The notes: generated by a model not told the origin, from the sequence alone. Counted from the stretch's first letter, positions 54,272 to 64,000 are shown. The stretch is 64,000 nucleotides of DNA from a bacterium (GCA_905221095.1 CAJNBV010000004.1:98540-162539); one strand, 5' to 3'. Translations and numbers: made by a program.

Positions 54272-55345
54272 ATGAAAAAAATCACACTATTTGGTTTGTC
54301 TCTAGCAGGCCTAGCTTTACTGGCTTTTCCACATTCAGGGCAGGCATTTGAGCTAAAAGAAGAATGGGTTGTTAAATGTGGAGTTCAGTATCAAGATGGC
54401 AAAATTCTTCGATTTAATAATGGCCATGAAGTGGATATTAAAGTATTGGATTTGCCAAAAAATGAGAAAATCGAGTGGACGGTTAGTCTCAATGGTCAAG
54501 ATCAGACTGTCAATTTCCTAGGTCAAGAAAAGGACAAGTCTATGATTGGTGTAGAAGGGCGTTATCTGAATTTCTATGTTCCATATGGCTATAGAGGAGA
54601 TATCAAGGTCGAGGCTAAGAGTGGAAATGAAGTGAAGACCTGGTCAACGAAAGTTGTGGATGATATTCATAATGATAGTGGAAAGAGAGGTTACTATCGT
54701 ATTGAAGAGTCAAATGATCAATACACCTACCTTGATACTAAATGGGACTATCAAACAAAGACTTACACTGCTACCTTACCAGAGACTGTCAATGGTCAAA
54801 AAGTATTTGCTTGGGCAGACTATGACAATGGTGAGTTGAAACTTGAAAAACAAAAGTCTATTAGTCATAAATATGATGGAGGATCTTTCAAAGAACTTTA
54901 TCCGATTGTGAAAGCAGAAAGCTGGCTAAGATCAGACCAAAACTGGTACTATCAAAAACAAGGCCAGTTAGTGCAGAACGATTGGGTTAAGGACAAGGGA
55001 ACTTGGTACTTTATGAACGATAAAGGAGTCATGTTCAATCAAACTTGGCTTTATCAAGGTAGCAACTGGTATGCCTTTAAATCATCAGGAGCTATGATTG
55101 CTGGTGACTGGCTTTATGACCAAGGCAAGTGGTACTATTTATCAACTTCAGGAGCTATGAAAGCAAGCGCTTGGGTTTATGATAAGGGAGAATGGTATTA
55201 TGTAAGTTCTTCTGGTGCCATGCTAGCGAATGATTGGGTCAAAGATAAAGGCAAGTGGTATTATCTAGCTTCATCAGGTAAGATGCTTCGCAATACCTAC
55301 ACACCAGATGGTTACTATGTTGGCAACTCAGGCGCTTGGCAATAA
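54272..55345 (+). CDS. Choline-binding surface protein
   Basis: A 357-residue secreted protein. A Sec signal peptide (KKITLFGLSLAGLALLAFP, cleavage probably after SGQA) leads to a unique region (about 27-210) of unknown fold with many Lys/Glu/Tyr. Residues about 218-357 hold roughly seven aromatic choline-binding repeats of the pattern W(V/L)xDxGxWYYxxxSGAM, which attach to phosphocholine on teichoic acids. There is no recognisable hydrolase domain, so it may be an adhesin or ligand-binder. It has its own promoter, an AAGGAGG site and a terminator (55,353-55,384). Choline-binding proteins mark the Mitis group. Confidence 0.9.
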   Translation: MKKITLFGLSLAGLALLAFPHSGQAFELKEEWVVKCGVQYQDGKILRFNNGHEVDIKVLDLPKNEKIEWTVSLNGQDQTVNFLGQEKDKSMIGVEGRYLNFYVPYGYRGDIKVEAKSGNEVKTWSTKVVDDIHNDSGKRGYYRIEESNDQYTYLDTKWDYQTKTYTATLPETVNGQKVFAWADYDNGELKLEKQKSISHKYDGGSFKELYPIVKAESWLRSDQNWYYQKQGQLVQNDWVKDKGTWYFMNDKGVMFNQTWLYQGSNWYAFKSSGAMIAGDWLYDQGKWYYLSTSGAMKASAWVYDKGEWYYVSSSGAMLANDWVKDKGKWYYLASSGKMLRNTYTPDGYYVGNSGAWQ

Positions 55346-55352
55346 GAATAAG

Positions 55353-55384
55353 AAGTCCTTTTCCTTTAAGGAAGAGGCTTTTTA
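55353..55384 (+). terminator. Terminator of the choline-binding protein gene
   Basis: AAGTCCTTTTCC pairs with GGAAGAGGCTT (small internal mismatches), followed by TTTTTA. Confidence 0.7.
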
Positions 55385-55408
55385 CTTGCTTTTCTGTTGC
55401 TTCCTCAT

Positions 55409-55437
55409 TTGTCCTAAAGCTTTTTTTGTGTTAAAAT
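55409..55437 (+). promoter_or_regulatory. Promoter that may give a leaderless mRNA
   Basis: TTGTCC (55409-55414), 17-bp spacer, extended -10 TGtTAAAAT (hexamer 55432-55437). The expected start point, 7-8 bp after the -10, coincides with ATG 55445. Confidence 0.55.
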
Positions 55438-55444
55438 GAATGGT

Positions 55445-55735
55445 ATGAAAGCTAAAAAAATGTGGATGGCAGGTCTGGCTCTGCTTGGTATTGGAAGCCT
55501 TGCCCTTGCTACGAAAAAAGTTGCAGATGACCGCAAGCTCATGAAGACTCAGGAAGAGTTGACAGCGATTGTGCGAGAGCATTTTTCAGACATGGGGGAA
55601 ATTGCGACCCTCTATGTTCAAGTTTATGAAAGTAGTCTGGAGAGCTTGGTTGGCGGCGTCATTTTTGAGGATGGCCGTCATTATACCTTTGTCTATGAAA
55701 ATGAAGACCTGGTCTATGAGGAGGAAGTCTTATGA
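55445..55735 (+). CDS. DUF4651 small membrane-anchored protein
   Basis: A 96-residue protein with one N-terminal hydrophobic segment (MAGLALLGIGSLALA, about 8-22) and a soluble domain with YVQVYESSLESLVGGVIFEDG. It matches the streptococcal DUF4651 family; function unknown. ATG 55445 is preferred because ATG 55436 lies within the -10 box. No ribosome site is visible before either. The stop overlaps the thioredoxin gene (ATGA). Confidence 0.75.
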   Translation: MKAKKMWMAGLALLGIGSLALATKKVADDRKLMKTQEELTAIVREHFSDMGEIATLYVQVYESSLESLVGGVIFEDGRHYTFVYENEDLVYEEEVL

Positions 55736-56049
55736 TACAACCAGCAAGTTTAGAAGAATTGGCATCTTTAGTAGAAAAAGATGGCAAGAAGGTCTTTCTT
55801 TTTGTGGCAGACTGGTGTGGCGATTGTCGTTATATCTATCCTGCCTTGCCAGAAATTGAGGAGGCCAATCCAGAGTTCACCTTTATTCGTGTGGACCGAG
55901 ACCAGTATATGGATTTAGCCAAACTCTGGGATGTTTATGGAATCCCTAGCCTTGTTGTTCTAGAAAAGGACAAGGAAATCGGCCGTTTTGTCAATCGCGA
56001 CCGTAAAAGCAAGCAACAAATTAATGACTTTTTAGCAGGACTGAAATAG
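55732..56049 (+). CDS. Thioredoxin-family protein
   Basis: A 105-residue thioredoxin-like protein with active site WCGDCR (residues 24-29) in FVADWCGDCRY and the cis-Pro turn YGIPSLVVL. The CGDC variant and order with the following gene match YtpP upstream of YtpR in Bacillus. Cytoplasmic, no signal peptide. It is coupled by ATGA to the DUF4651 gene. Confidence 0.9.
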   Translation: MIQPASLEELASLVEKDGKKVFLFVADWCGDCRYIYPALPEIEEANPEFTFIRVDRDQYMDLAKLWDVYGIPSLVVLEKDKEIGRFVNRDRKSKQQINDFLAGLK

Positions 56050-56064
56050 GAGAAAAGAGAAACA

Positions 56065-56691
56065 ATGATTTTTACATATAATAAAGAACATGTCGGTGAT
56101 GTCCTTATGGTCATCGTGAAAAATAGCGGAGATGCCAAACTGGATGTGGAGCGTAAAGGAAATGTAGCCCGTGTTTTCCTTAAAGATAATGGAGAAACAG
56201 TTGCTTGGAATATTTTCGAAGTTTCAAGTTTGTTTGAAATTGCAGAGCGCGGTCAAGTATTTTTAACAGATGAGCAAGTCGCTCGTTTGAACCAAGAGTT
56301 GCAAACGGAAGGTTTTACAGAAGAAATTGTCAATGACAAGGAACCTAAGTTTGTTGTTGGTGAGATTGTCGAGATGGTAGTTCATCCTGATAGTGACCAC
56401 CTCAACATCTGCCAAGTTGCAGTCGCAAGTGACAAGACAGTACAAATCGTTGCAGGGGCTCCTAATGCGCGTGTCGGTCTGAAAACCATTGTGGCTCTTC
56501 CGGGAGCTATGATGCCAAAAGGCAATCTCATTTTCCCAGGCGAACTTCGTGGCGAAAAGAGTTTTGGCATGATGTGCAGTCCTCGTGAATTGCATCTGCC
56601 AAATGCTCCGCAAAAACGTGGTATTATTGAATTATCAGAAGATCAAGTTGTCGGAACACCATTTGATCCAGCTAAACACTGGACTGCCTAG
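56065..56691 (+). CDS. ytpR: YtpR-family tRNA-binding domain protein
   Basis: A 208-residue protein: N-terminal unique domain (1-90) and a C-terminal tRNA-binding OB fold (about 95-200) with VVHPDSDHLNICQV, IVAGAPNARVG and SFGMMCSPRELHL, similar to the N-terminal part of PheRS beta. Homologues are free-standing proteins of unclear function, possibly tRNA-related. It lies 15 bp after the thioredoxin gene with AGGAGAAAAG as the ribosome site. Confidence 0.9.
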   Translation: MIFTYNKEHVGDVLMVIVKNSGDAKLDVERKGNVARVFLKDNGETVAWNIFEVSSLFEIAERGQVFLTDEQVARLNQELQTEGFTEEIVNDKEPKFVVGEIVEMVVHPDSDHLNICQVAVASDKTVQIVAGAPNARVGLKTIVALPGAMMPKGNLIFPGELRGEKSFGMMCSPRELHLPNAPQKRGIIELSEDQVVGTPFDPAKHWTA

Positions 56692-56730
56692 GAAGTTGTT
56701 AGTATCTGATAGACCAGATAGGGGGATAAG

Positions 56731-57492
56731 ATGGTAAAAAATGTAGTAATTACAGGGGCGACATCTGGAATTGGTGAAGCGATTGCGCGTGCTTATCTGG
56801 AGCAGGGGGAGAATGTCGTTCTAACAGGGCGACGGACAGACAAATTAGAGGCTCTCAAGTCAGAGTTTGCAGCAACCTATCCAAATCAAACAGTTTGGAT
56901 CTTTCCACTGGATGTGACGGATATGACTATGGTGAAGGCTGTCTGCTCCGATATTCTAGAAACGATAGGGCAGATTGATATCTTGGTCAATAATGCTGGA
57001 CTGGCTCTAGGCTTGGCACCCTATCAGGACTATGAAGAGTTGGATATGCTGACCATGTTGGATACCAATGTCAAAGGCTTGATGGCGGTTACTCGCTGTT
57101 TCTTGCCAGCAATGGTAAAAGCAAATCAAGGTCATATCATCAACATGGGGTCAACCGCAGGAATCTATGCCTATGCGGGAGCCGCTGTTTACTCAGCCAC
57201 CAAGGCGGCAGTTAAGACCTTTTCAGATGGTCTGCGAATTGATACCATCGCAACGGACATCAAGGTGACGACCATTCAGCCTGGAATTGTCGAAACAGAT
57301 TTCTCTACAGTTCGTTTTCATGGTGACAAAGAGCGTGCTGAGGCGGTTTATCAGGGAATCGAAGCCTTGCAAGCTCAGGATATTGCAGACACAGTGGTCT
57401 ATGTGACCAGTCAACCTCGCCGTGTGCAGATTACAGATATGACCATTATGGCCAATCAACAGGCGACAGGTTTCATGGTTCATAAAAAATAA
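56731..57492 (+). CDS. Short-chain dehydrogenase/reductase, YdfG-like
   Basis: A 253-residue NAD(P)-dependent oxidoreductase: TGATSGIGEAIARAY (residues 8-22), NNAG (about 88-91), catalytic Ser in NMGSTAG and YSATK (Tyr/Lys). The Arg pair in TGRRTDKLE suggests NADP preference. It resembles YdfG/serine-3-dehydrogenase types, but the substrate cannot be told. It ends just before a strong terminator and the ssbB competence box. Confidence 0.88.
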   Translation: MVKNVVITGATSGIGEAIARAYLEQGENVVLTGRRTDKLEALKSEFAATYPNQTVWIFPLDVTDMTMVKAVCSDILETIGQIDILVNNAGLALGLAPYQDYEELDMLTMLDTNVKGLMAVTRCFLPAMVKANQGHIINMGSTAGIYAYAGAAVYSATKAAVKTFSDGLRIDTIATDIKVTTIQPGIVETDFSTVRFHGDKERAEAVYQGIEALQAQDIADTVVYVTSQPRRVQITDMTIMANQQATGFMVHKK

Positions 57493-57504
57493 AAAATTTT
57501 CTCG

Positions 57505-57533
57505 AAAAGTTACAAATTTCTGTAACTTTTTTT
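57505..57533 (+). terminator. Terminator of the dehydrogenase gene
   Basis: AAAAGTTACA pairs with TGTAACTTTT in a perfect 10-bp stem, loop of six, then T. It insulates ssbB from upstream transcription. Confidence 0.85.
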
Positions 57534-57540
57534 GATTTCC

Positions 57541-57548
57541 TACGAATA
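57541..57548 (+). promoter_or_regulatory. ComX (SigX) competence box of ssbB
   Basis: TACGAATA, the exact cin/com-box, preceded by a T-rich tract, 22 bp before ATG 57570. It is the recognition site of the alternative sigma factor ComX for late competence genes. Confidence 0.9.
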
Positions 57549-57569
57549 GATAAGTAGGAGGAAGAAAAT

Positions 57570-57965
57570 ATGTTTAATAAAGTTATCTTGATTGGGCGTT
57601 TAACGTCTACACCAGAATTGCACAAAACCAACAATGACAAGTCAGTAGCACGAGCAACTATCGCTGTGAACCGTCGTTACAAAGACCAAAACGGTGAACG
57701 TGAAGCTGATTTTGTCAACATTGTCCTATGGGGCAGACTAGCAGAAACCTTGGCCAGCTACGCAACTAAAGGAAGTCTCATTTCCGTTGATGGGGAACTT
57801 CGTACACGTCGCTTTGAGAAAAATGGTCAAATGAACTATGTGACCGAAGTTCTTGTTACAGGATTCCAACTCTTGGAAAGTCGCGCCCAACGTGCCATGC
57901 GTGAAAATAATGCAGGCCAAGATTTGGCGGATTTGGTCTTAGAAGAGGAAGAATTACCATTTTAA
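57570..57965 (+). CDS. ssbB: Competence single-stranded DNA-binding protein SsbB
   Basis: A 131-residue OB-fold protein (FNKVILIGRLTSTPEL start; DFVNIVLWGRLAETLA) ending in the acidic tip EEELPF that contacts partner proteins. It is shorter than the essential SSB, the form induced in competence to store and protect incoming DNA. The exact com-box upstream confirms the competence assignment. It has GGAGGAAG before the ATG. Confidence 0.93.
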   Translation: MFNKVILIGRLTSTPELHKTNNDKSVARATIAVNRRYKDQNGEREADFVNIVLWGRLAETLASYATKGSLISVDGELRTRRFEKNGQMNYVTEVLVTGFQLLESRAQRAMRENNAGQDLADLVLEEEELPF

Positions 57966-57971
57966 ACATTG

Positions 57972-58023
57972 AAAAGTCTGAGTTGGTCTTAGGCTTTTTA
58001 TCTTGAGAAAGTCAGACTTTTTT
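57972..58023 (+). terminator. Terminator of ssbB
   Basis: AAAAGTCTGA (57972-57981) pairs with TCAGACTTTT (58012-58021) around a 30-base loop, followed by TT. Confidence 0.7.
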
Positions 58024-58090
58024 CTTGACTATTTCTGACCAAGTGATACAATAGAACTATGAATTAGCACTCAGGTATAAAGAGTGCTAA
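58024..58090 (+). promoter_or_regulatory. groESL promoter with CIRCE and CtsR-like site
   Basis: TTGACT (58025-58030), 16-bp spacer, extended -10 TGaTACAAT (hexamer 58047-58052). A perfect CIRCE, TTAGCACTC-N9-GAGTGCTAA, is at 58064-58090. On the minus strand GGTCAGA-AAT-AGTCAAG (58024-58040) is close to the CtsR consensus RGTCAAA-NAN-RGTCAAA and covers the -35. Dual HrcA and CtsR control is known in some streptococci. Confidence 0.85.
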
Positions 58091-58120
58091 TGATATCTAT
58101 CTCATTATGGAGGAAATCAG

Positions 58121-58405
58121 ATGTTGAAACCATTAGGAGACCGTGTGGTCTTGAAAATCGAAGAAAAAGAACAAACTGTTGGAGGCTTTGTCCTTGCAGG
58201 CTCAGCCCAAGAAAAAACAAAAACAGCCCAAGTTGTAGCTACTGGACAAGGAGTTCGTACCTTGAACGGTGACTTGGTTGCTCCAAGTGTTAAGGCTGGC
58301 GACCGTGTCTTGGTTGAAGCTCACGCAGGTCTTGATGTCAAAGATGGCGATGAGAAGTACATCATCGTTGGCGAAGCTAACATCTTGGCTATCATTGAAG
58401 AATAG
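58121..58405 (+). CDS. groES: Co-chaperonin GroES
   Basis: A 94-residue lid of the GroEL chamber: [21 protein letters not shown] (split over residues 2-22) with the mobile loop following, and a C-terminal strand with [14 protein letters not shown] site precedes ATG 58121. It is followed by groEL after 15 bp. Highly expressed heat-shock gene. Confidence 0.98.
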   Translation: MLKPLGDRVVLKIEEKEQTVGGFVLAGSAQEKTKTAQVVATGQGVRTLNGDLVAPSVKAGDRVLVEAHAGLDVKDGDEKYIIVGEANILAIIEE

Positions 58406-60042
<1,637 letters not shown>

Positions 60043-60043
<1 letters not shown>

Positions 60044-60090
60044 AAACTATTAAAGGAGGGATGCGTATTCCCTCCTTTAATAGTTTTTCT
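60043..60090 (+). terminator. Terminator of groESL
   Basis: A perfect stem of about 19 bp (60043-60061 with 60069-60087), 7-base loop, T-rich end. Confidence 0.95.
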
Positions 60091-60155
60091 CTTCAAAATA
60101 GATTTGAGCTCTCCTAACTTATATGATAAAATAAGACTAGAAAAAGGAGAAGAAC

Positions 60156-60923
60156 ATGATCGATGTAGAAGAAATTCTGAGCAAGATGAACCCCAATCAG
60201 AAGATTAATTATGACCGTGTTATGCAGAAGATGGTACAAGTATGGGAGAAAAATGAGCAGCGGCCAACCATTCTCATGCATGTTTGCTGTGCCCCTTGCA
60301 GTACCTATACTCTAGAATATTTGACTAAGTATGCAGACGTGACCATCTATTTTGCCAATTCTAATATCCATCCCAAGGCAGAATACCATAAGCGGGCCTA
60401 TGTCACCAAGAAATTTGTCAGTGATTTTAATGAGCGGACTGGAAATACGGTCCAGTATCTAGAAGCTCCCTACGAACCAAATGAATATCGTAAGTTAGTC
60501 AGAGGACTGGAAGAAGAGCCAGAAGGTGGCGACCGTTGCAAGGTTTGCTTTGACTACCGTCTGGATAAAACAGCGCAAGTGGCTATGGATTTAGGCTTTG
60601 ATTACTTCGGTTCGGCTTTGACCATCAGTCCTCATAAGAATTCTCAAACCATCAACAGCATCGGAATCGATGTGCAAAAGATTTATACCACCCACTATCT
60701 TCCCAGCGATTTCAAGAAAAATCAGGGTTACAAACGTTCAGTAGAGATGTGTGAAGAGTATGACATCTACCGTCAATGTTATTGTGGATGTGTCTATGCA
60801 GCCCAAGCGCAGAATATTGACCTGGTTCAAGTCAAGAAGGACGCAACAGCTTTCTTACTGGATAAGGATGTTGAAAAAGACTATTCCCACATCAAATTTA
60901 CAGTGACAAAATTGGATATATAA
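60156..60923 (+). CDS. queH: Epoxyqueuosine reductase QueH
   Basis: Performs the last step of queuosine biosynthesis, reducing epoxyqueuosine in tRNA. The 255-residue protein is the QueH type (not QueG): CCAPCSTY near residue 46, KVCFDYRLDKTAQ (about 126-138) and the Cys-rich YRQCYCGCVYA (about 205-215) supply the Cys residues for an Fe-S cluster and metal site. AAAGGAGAAG precedes the ATG. It is transcribed alone between two terminators. Confidence 0.92.
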   Translation: MIDVEEILSKMNPNQKINYDRVMQKMVQVWEKNEQRPTILMHVCCAPCSTYTLEYLTKYADVTIYFANSNIHPKAEYHKRAYVTKKFVSDFNERTGNTVQYLEAPYEPNEYRKLVRGLEEEPEGGDRCKVCFDYRLDKTAQVAMDLGFDYFGSALTISPHKNSQTINSIGIDVQKIYTTHYLPSDFKKNQGYKRSVEMCEEYDIYRQCYCGCVYAAQAQNIDLVQVKKDATAFLLDKDVEKDYSHIKFTVTKLDI

Positions 60924-60927
60924 GGAT

Positions 60928-60954
60928 AAGCCCAGTTGTAAAGCTGGGTTTTTA
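60928..60954 (+). terminator. Terminator of queH
   Basis: CCCAG/CTGGG stem extended by A-U and G-U pairs, then TTTTT; it abuts the BOX element. Confidence 0.75.
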
Positions 60955-61105
60955 TACTCTTCGAAAATCTCTTCAAACCGCGTCAACGTCGCCTTGCCGT
61001 ATATATGTGACTGACTTCGTCGGTCTTATCTATAACCTCAAAACAATGTTTTGAGCAATCTGTGGCTAGTTTCCTAGTTTGCTCTTTGATTTTCATTGAG
61101 TATTA
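60954..61105 (+). repeat. BOX element, A-B-C form with one boxB (152 bp)
   Basis: Same ends as the other two copies plus a middle module of about 46 bp containing GTGACTGACTTCGTCGG and CTCAAAACAATGTTTTGAG, a perfect hairpin of boxB type. It lies between the convergent queH and ntdP terminators. Confidence 0.92.
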
Positions 61106-61107
61106 AA

Positions 61108-61135
61108 ATAAAAAACCAGGGCTTTCACCCTAGTT
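61108..61135 (-). terminator. Terminator of ntdP
   Basis: On the minus strand CTAGGG and CCCTGG form a hairpin (one G-U) followed by a T run. Confidence 0.7.
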
Positions 61136-61143
61136 TGACAACT

Positions 61144-61677
61144 TTACCGATTCTTTAGTTCTACATAGCGCTTGTACCAAATGTTTACATAGGCTTCTGA
61201 GAAAGGACCACGTCCATTGTTAATCCAATCAACAAGAATTTTGACATGTTCTTTTAAAATATAGTCCAAATCATCAGAATAATTCATTTTGCGTTTGTGA
61301 CGCTCATACTCCTCAACGTCCAAGAGACGTTTTTCTCCATCTGTAAAAATTTTAACATCTAAATCGTAATCAATATACTTCAGTGCTTCTTCATCCAGAT
61401 AGTAGGGGCTGGCCATGTTGCAATAGTAGGAAATTCCATTATCACGAATCATGGCAATGATATTAAACCAATATTTCTTGTGAAAGTAAACAATAGCCGG
61501 TTCTCGAGTAACCCAACGACGACCATCACTTTCGGTAACAAGTGTATGATCGTTGACACCAATAATGGCGTTTTCTGTTGTTTTTAGTACCATGGTGTCC
61601 CGCCAAGTTCGGTGGAGACTCCCATCATGCTTATAACTTTGAATTGTAATAAAGTCGCCTTCTTTTGGAAGCTTCAT
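61144..61677 (-). CDS. ntdP: DUF402 nucleoside tri-/diphosphatase (Ntdp-like)
   Basis: A 177-residue DUF402 protein: [16 protein letters not shown] at the start, [22 protein letters not shown] mid (split here), and the acidic metal site [14 protein letters not shown] with EYERHK. The S. aureus homologue hydrolyses nucleoside tri- and diphosphates. It lies upstream of, and on the same strand as, nothing else close. Promoter on the minus strand includes extended -10 TGgTACAAT near 61,720. Ribosome site is weak. Confidence 0.85.
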   Translation of the reverse strand: MKLPKEGDFITIQSYKHDGSLHRTWRDTMVLKTTENAIIGVNDHTLVTESDGRRWVTREPAIVYFHKKYWFNIIAMIRDNGISYYCNMASPYYLDEEALKYIDYDLDVKIFTDGEKRLLDVEEYERHKRKMNYSDDLDYILKEHVKILVDWINNGRGPFSEAYVNIWYKRYVELKNR

Positions 61678-61765
61678 AACTAACCAACTTTCTACAATTT
61701 ATAAGTTTATCGTTTACTATTGTACCATAAAATTGCCTAAAATCTGTGAATTTTACATGAAAATA

Positions 61766-62542
61766 TTAAAGATATTCTCTGAGAGCGCTTGCTATATCCG
61801 AGAAATCGTAGCCCTTTCGTGCTAAAACTTGAGTTAAACGCTGTTTAAGTTCGTATCCTTCATATTTTCGAGCATACTTGGCATATTGCTTATCAAGTTC
61901 CTTGAAGATGAGTTCTTGAGTAGTTTCTTGGTCAACTTGACTATCCAACTCATCAAAGGCACTTTTAGCATCAGAGTAAGAGAAGCCCTTGTTGGTCAAA
62001 TTTTGGATAATCTTATCTTGCAAGGCACGAGCTGGAAGTTTTCCTTCATATTTTTTCAAGAGTTTATTAGCTACACGTTGAGCAACTTCCGAAAAATCAA
62101 AATCATTCGAGATTTCTTCTATAGTAGATTTTGAAATTCCTTTTTGTACTAATTTCTGAGTCAGTACATAAGGCCCCTTGTCTCCTGAAAGTTGATTGGC
62201 ATTGATGATAGCATAAGCGTACTGGCTATCATTAACCCACTTATCTTCTTTAAGATTAGCAATGACTTGAGAAACTATTTTTTCATTAATATCATATTTT
62301 TTTAAATATTCTCTGACCTCTTTTTCAGTACGTGCTTTAAAGGATAGGTGGTAGAGGGCTAGATTCTTACCATAAGAAAATTGGGCAAAGTCCTGAATTC
62401 CCTTCAATTCCTCTTCGCTTATCACCTTATCTCTCGATAACATAAAACGAACAATTGTATCTTCAGTAATGTAGCATTTGTCACCATTATCAAGCTCCAT
62501 CAGATAGAGTCTTTTTTTCTTTTCAAGTTTTGTGATTTTCAT
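61766..62542 (-). CDS. recX: Regulatory protein RecX
   Basis: Modulates RecA filaments. The 258-residue product has three-helix RecX repeats: [19 protein letters not shown], the middle [20 protein letters not shown] and further tandem repeats to the C-terminus ([15 protein letters not shown]). This is the long Firmicutes form. ATG 62542 begins [14 protein letters not shown] and gives the usual size; the longer frame to 62626 would overlap the divergent methyltransferase gene and has no homologous start. Confidence 0.93.
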   Translation of the reverse strand: MKITKLEKKKRLYLMELDNGDKCYITEDTIVRFMLSRDKVISEEELKGIQDFAQFSYGKNLALYHLSFKARTEKEVREYLKKYDINEKIVSQVIANLKEDKWVNDSQYAYAIINANQLSGDKGPYVLTQKLVQKGISKSTIEEISNDFDFSEVAQRVANKLLKKYEGKLPARALQDKIIQNLTNKGFSYSDAKSAFDELDSQVDQETTQELIFKELDKQYAKYARKYEGYELKQRLTQVLARKGYDFSDIASALREYL

Positions 62543-62579
62543 AGTTCTATTATAACTCAAAATGTGATAAGATAGGGGT

Positions 62580-63947
62580 ATGAATCTGAAAGTGAAACAA
62601 AAAATACCATTAAAAATTAAGCGCATGGGAATTAATGGTGAGGGAATCGGCTTTTATCAAAAAACCTTAGTCTTTGTACCTGGAGCCCTAAAAGGAGAAG
62701 ATATCTATTGTCAGATTACTTCTATTAAACGTAACTTTGTTGAGGCAAAATTACTGAAGGTAAACAAGAAGTCTAAATTCCGAGTTGTGCCAGCTTGTAC
62801 TATTTATAATGAGTGTGGAGGCTGCCAAATCATGCACCTGCATTATGATAAGCAACTGGAGTTCAAGACGGACTTGCTTCATCAAGCGTTGAAAAAATTT
62901 GCCCCTGCAGGATATGAAAATTATGAAATCCGCCCGACGATTGGTATGCAGGAACCAAAGTACTACCGCGCTAAGTTACAATTTCAGACTCGAAAATTTA
63001 AGAATCAGGTCAAGGCGGGCTTATATGCACAAAACTCTCACTATTTAGTAGAGTTGAAAGACTGCCTGGTACAGGACAAGGAAACCCAAGTGATTGCTAA
63101 TCGTCTAGCAGAATTACTTACTTATCACCAGATTCCAATTACGGATGAGAGAAAAGTTTTAGGTGTTAGGACGATTATGGTCCGACGAGCTAGGAAAACT
63201 GGACAGGTTCAGATTATTATTGTTACAAATCGTCAGCTTAATTTAACCCAATTAGTAAAAGACTTAGTTAAAGATTTTCCAGAAGTTGTGACAGTAGCTG
63301 TGAATACAAATACAGCTAAAACCAGTGAGATTTATGGTGAAAAGACAGAGATTATTTGGGGACAAGAGAGTATTCAAGAAGGTGTACTCGATTATGAATT
63401 TTCACTATCTCCTCGCGCTTTCTATCAATTAAATCCAGAACAGACAGAAGTTCTCTATAGCGAAGCGGTAAAAGCCCTGGATGTTACTAAAGAAGATCAT
63501 TTAATTGATGCTTATTGTGGTGTTGGAACGATTGGATTTGCCTTTGCAAAGAAAGTTAAAACACTAAGAGGTATGGATATTATTCCAGAAGCAATTGAAG
63601 ATGCCAAGCGAAATGCTAAAAGAATGGGATTTGACAATACCCATTATGAAGCTGGAACGGCAGAAGAGATTATTCCTCGTTGGTACAAGAAAGGCTACCG
63701 AGCAGATGCTCTGATTGTGGACCCACCACGTACAGGTCTGGATGATAAGTTATTAGATACTATTCTTACTTATGTACCAGAAAAAATGGTTTATATTTCT
63801 TGTAATGTTTCGACTTTGGCTCGCGATTTAGTACGATTAGTAGAAGTCTATGATCTACATTATATCCAGTCGGTCGATATGTTCCCACATACAGCTCGAA
63901 CTGAGGCTGTTGTAAAATTAATTAAAAAAATTAGAAAAAGATGTTGA
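62580..63947 (+). CDS. rlmD: 23S rRNA (uracil-C5)-methyltransferase, RlmD/TrmA family
   Basis: A 455-residue m5U methyltransferase. An N-terminal TRAM-like domain (about 1-58; [17 protein letters not shown]), the Fe-S Cys set [14 protein letters not shown] (about 73-86), the SAM site [14 protein letters not shown], and the catalytic [11 protein letters not shown] (nucleophile Cys near residue 411). It is divergent from recX across 37 bp, with AGGGG 3-4 bp before the ATG. Mitis streptococci have two such paralogues; which uridine this one modifies (747 or 1939) is not decided here. Confidence 0.9.
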   Translation: MNLKVKQKIPLKIKRMGINGEGIGFYQKTLVFVPGALKGEDIYCQITSIKRNFVEAKLLKVNKKSKFRVVPACTIYNECGGCQIMHLHYDKQLEFKTDLLHQALKKFAPAGYENYEIRPTIGMQEPKYYRAKLQFQTRKFKNQVKAGLYAQNSHYLVELKDCLVQDKETQVIANRLAELLTYHQIPITDERKVLGVRTIMVRRARKTGQVQIIIVTNRQLNLTQLVKDLVKDFPEVVTVAVNTNTAKTSEIYGEKTEIIWGQESIQEGVLDYEFSLSPRAFYQLNPEQTEVLYSEAVKALDVTKEDHLIDAYCGVGTIGFAFAKKVKTLRGMDIIPEAIEDAKRNAKRMGFDNTHYEAGTAEEIIPRWYKKGYRADALIVDPPRTGLDDKLLDTILTYVPEKMVYISCNVSTLARDLVRLVEVYDLHYIQSVDMFPHTARTEAVVKLIKKIRKRC

Positions 63948-63996
63948 CAAAAAATAAAAAGTCGGTATAATAGTAAGAGTTGAAAATAACAACTCT
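63944..63996 (+). promoter_or_regulatory. Promoter and leader hairpin of the next gene
   Basis: Perfect TTGACA (63944-63949, overlapping the rlmD stop), 16-bp spacer, perfect TATAAT (63966-63971). Near the expected start is a hairpin, AGAGTTG (63976-63982) with CAACTCT (63990-63996). The gene it serves lies beyond the window. Confidence 0.8.
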
Positions 63997-64000
63997 GGTC

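Noticed and set aside
60954..61105. Repeat block considered as a CRISPR array or insertion sequence
   Set aside because: It is a single modular BOX element; there are no regularly spaced repeats, spacers, cas genes or transposase.
63976..63996. Hairpin at the window end considered as part of a tRNA
   Set aside because: Only one short stem is visible, with no T-arm sequence, and the window ends; a leader hairpin is the simpler reading.

Overview
The window is chromosome from a Mitis-group streptococcus, most likely Streptococcus mitis or a close relative of S. pneumoniae. The evidence is the gene content and near-pneumococcal protein sequences (XerD-like/ScpA/ScpB, Piu iron transporter, GlnR/GlnA, HrcA/GrpE/DnaK/DnaJ, Blp two-component system, CcrZ, SsbB with a competence box), a choline-binding surface protein, three BOX repeats and low GC with strong Shine-Dalgarno sites.

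Layout. 1-3,061: end of a CBS-domain gene, then a tightly overlapping chromosome-segregation and RNA-modification cluster (xerD-like, scpA, scpB, rluB, yidD). 3,169-8,025 (minus strand): the Piu iron-compound ABC transporter and galE. 8,319-9,699: glutamyl aminopeptidase and a bacteriocin-immunity-like protein. A BOX element separates this from 9,901-17,010: Na/Pi cotransporter, pgk, an aromatic-acid-exporter-like gene, the GlnR-controlled glnRA operon, and a PadR/DUF2812 cassette. 17,035-22,984 is the CIRCE-controlled heat-shock operon hrcA-grpE-dnaK-(DJ-1 family)-dnaJ. 23,010-25,562 carries hit and ecsAB. 25,623-31,596 is a stripped-down blp locus: blpT, blpSRH and a run of small membrane/CPBP immunity-type genes, with no pheromone, exporter or bacteriocin gene visible. 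31,757-38,907 is ccrZ-trmB and rimP-nusA-ylxR-ylxQ-infB-rbfA. 39,121-46,165 holds small hypotheticals, a DUF1858/DUF438 pair, and a T-box-led operon ending in valS. 46,213-51,518 is a defence island: an AAA ATPase plus DUF4435 pair that matches the PARIS (AriA/AriB) architecture, directly followed by a cytosine methyltransferase and a putative restriction endonuclease. 51,721-54,152 is rpoE-pyrG with a GGGC-initiated attenuator. 54,272-60,923 has a choline-binding protein, a thioredoxin/YtpR cluster, competence gene ssbB, groESL and queH. 61,144-63,947 has ntdP and recX (minus strand) and an rlmD-type methyltransferase.

Regulation is unusually readable. Visible sites include a GlnR operator, three CIRCE elements, a CtsR-like site at groES, a ComX (cin) box at ssbB, three BlpR-type direct repeats with identical geometry, a T-box, and the pyrG leader.

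The most interesting regions are the blp locus reduced to sensing plus immunity, and the PARIS-like pair beside a restriction-modification system. From memory of S. pneumoniae gene order, blocks that are far apart there are joined here at about 9.8 kb, 46-51.6 kb and 54-55 kb. No intergenic stretch longer than about 300 bp was found, and no rRNA, tRNA, CRISPR array, insertion sequence or prophage was recognised.
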